Source: Elusimicrobia bacterium UBA5214 (lineage in GTDB: Bacteria; Elusimicrobiota; UBA5214). Taken from it: a stretch of 38,010 bases of DNA. The notes below the pieces were generated by a model, which worked only from the letters and a program-made list of their open reading frames with translations, ran no database searches and was not told where the DNA came from. The DNA lies in contig DHVG01000026.1 in the NCBI GenBank assembly GCA_002412545.1, positions 1 through 38,010 of the forward strand. The letters are read 5' to 3'. The translations under genes and the position numbers were made by a program. This document shows positions 38,006 through 38,010 of this stretch, piece by piece. Every line of letters starts with the position of its first letter. Position 1 is the first letter of the stretch.

Positions 38006-38010
38006 CCCCG

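Overview
The window is 38 kb of AT-rich chromosome in which every supported gene lies on the minus strand, so transcription runs from high to low coordinates. No rRNA, tRNA, CRISPR array or phage gene was seen. The gene content (siroheme-type heme enzymes, menaquinone-type prenyl synthase and methyltransferase, a K+-dependent membrane pyrophosphatase of probable Na+ type, NHL and SBBP propellers, a giant FnIII protein) and above all the dense dispersed short repeats suggest an uncultivated, probably anaerobic bacterium of a candidate phylum (WOR-3, Omnitrophota or Desantisbacteria-like). That placement is inference from style, not from a marker-gene tree.

Layout in the direction of transcription: rplM-rpsI, rplU-rpmA-obgE-proB and ychF (37969-33888, then 33794-32715) form a translation/GTPase/proline block. 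A membrane pyrophosphatase follows (32600-30534). Next comes an ABC-2 exporter pair feeding into a signalling cluster (30453-22750): a Rossmann-GAF histidine kinase, a double-receiver protein, a soluble histidine kinase, a GYF_2-receiver protein, a lone receiver, and a GAF-GGDEF diguanylate cyclase. None of the receiver proteins has a DNA-binding domain. Then ksgA, and a tetrapyrrole set hemD, hemB, an AhbD/NirJ-like radical SAM protein and hemL (21780-16800), interrupted by a small REP-associated tyrosine transposase. Then thrC, a free-standing NIL domain, ubiE/menG and a polyprenyl diphosphate synthase, two secreted NHL propellers, and finally a giant secreted SBBP plus fibronectin-III protein of at least 3572 codons that runs off the left edge.

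The most unusual property is the repeat fabric. Nearly every gap between genes is filled by one short word (about 8-12 nt) reiterated several times and then reiterated in inverted orientation, so the gap becomes a long imperfect hairpin. Different gaps use different words (TCCGTTTAGAC, GATTACAGCGAT, AGTAGCGAGTAGCAAG, GGCGCTTTTGCGATT, CACAGATTACGCAGAT, CCGCGGATTCCGCGG and others). The words also run into genes: they supply stop codons of at least seven genes, sit in the N-termini of two secreted proteins, form in-frame insertions in IspB, AhbD, HemB, the ABC ATPase, Obg and the GYF-receiver protein, and recur inside the FnIII modules of the giant gene. One 16-nt word is read in two different frames in two genes, so at least that one spreads as DNA and not as a protein motif.
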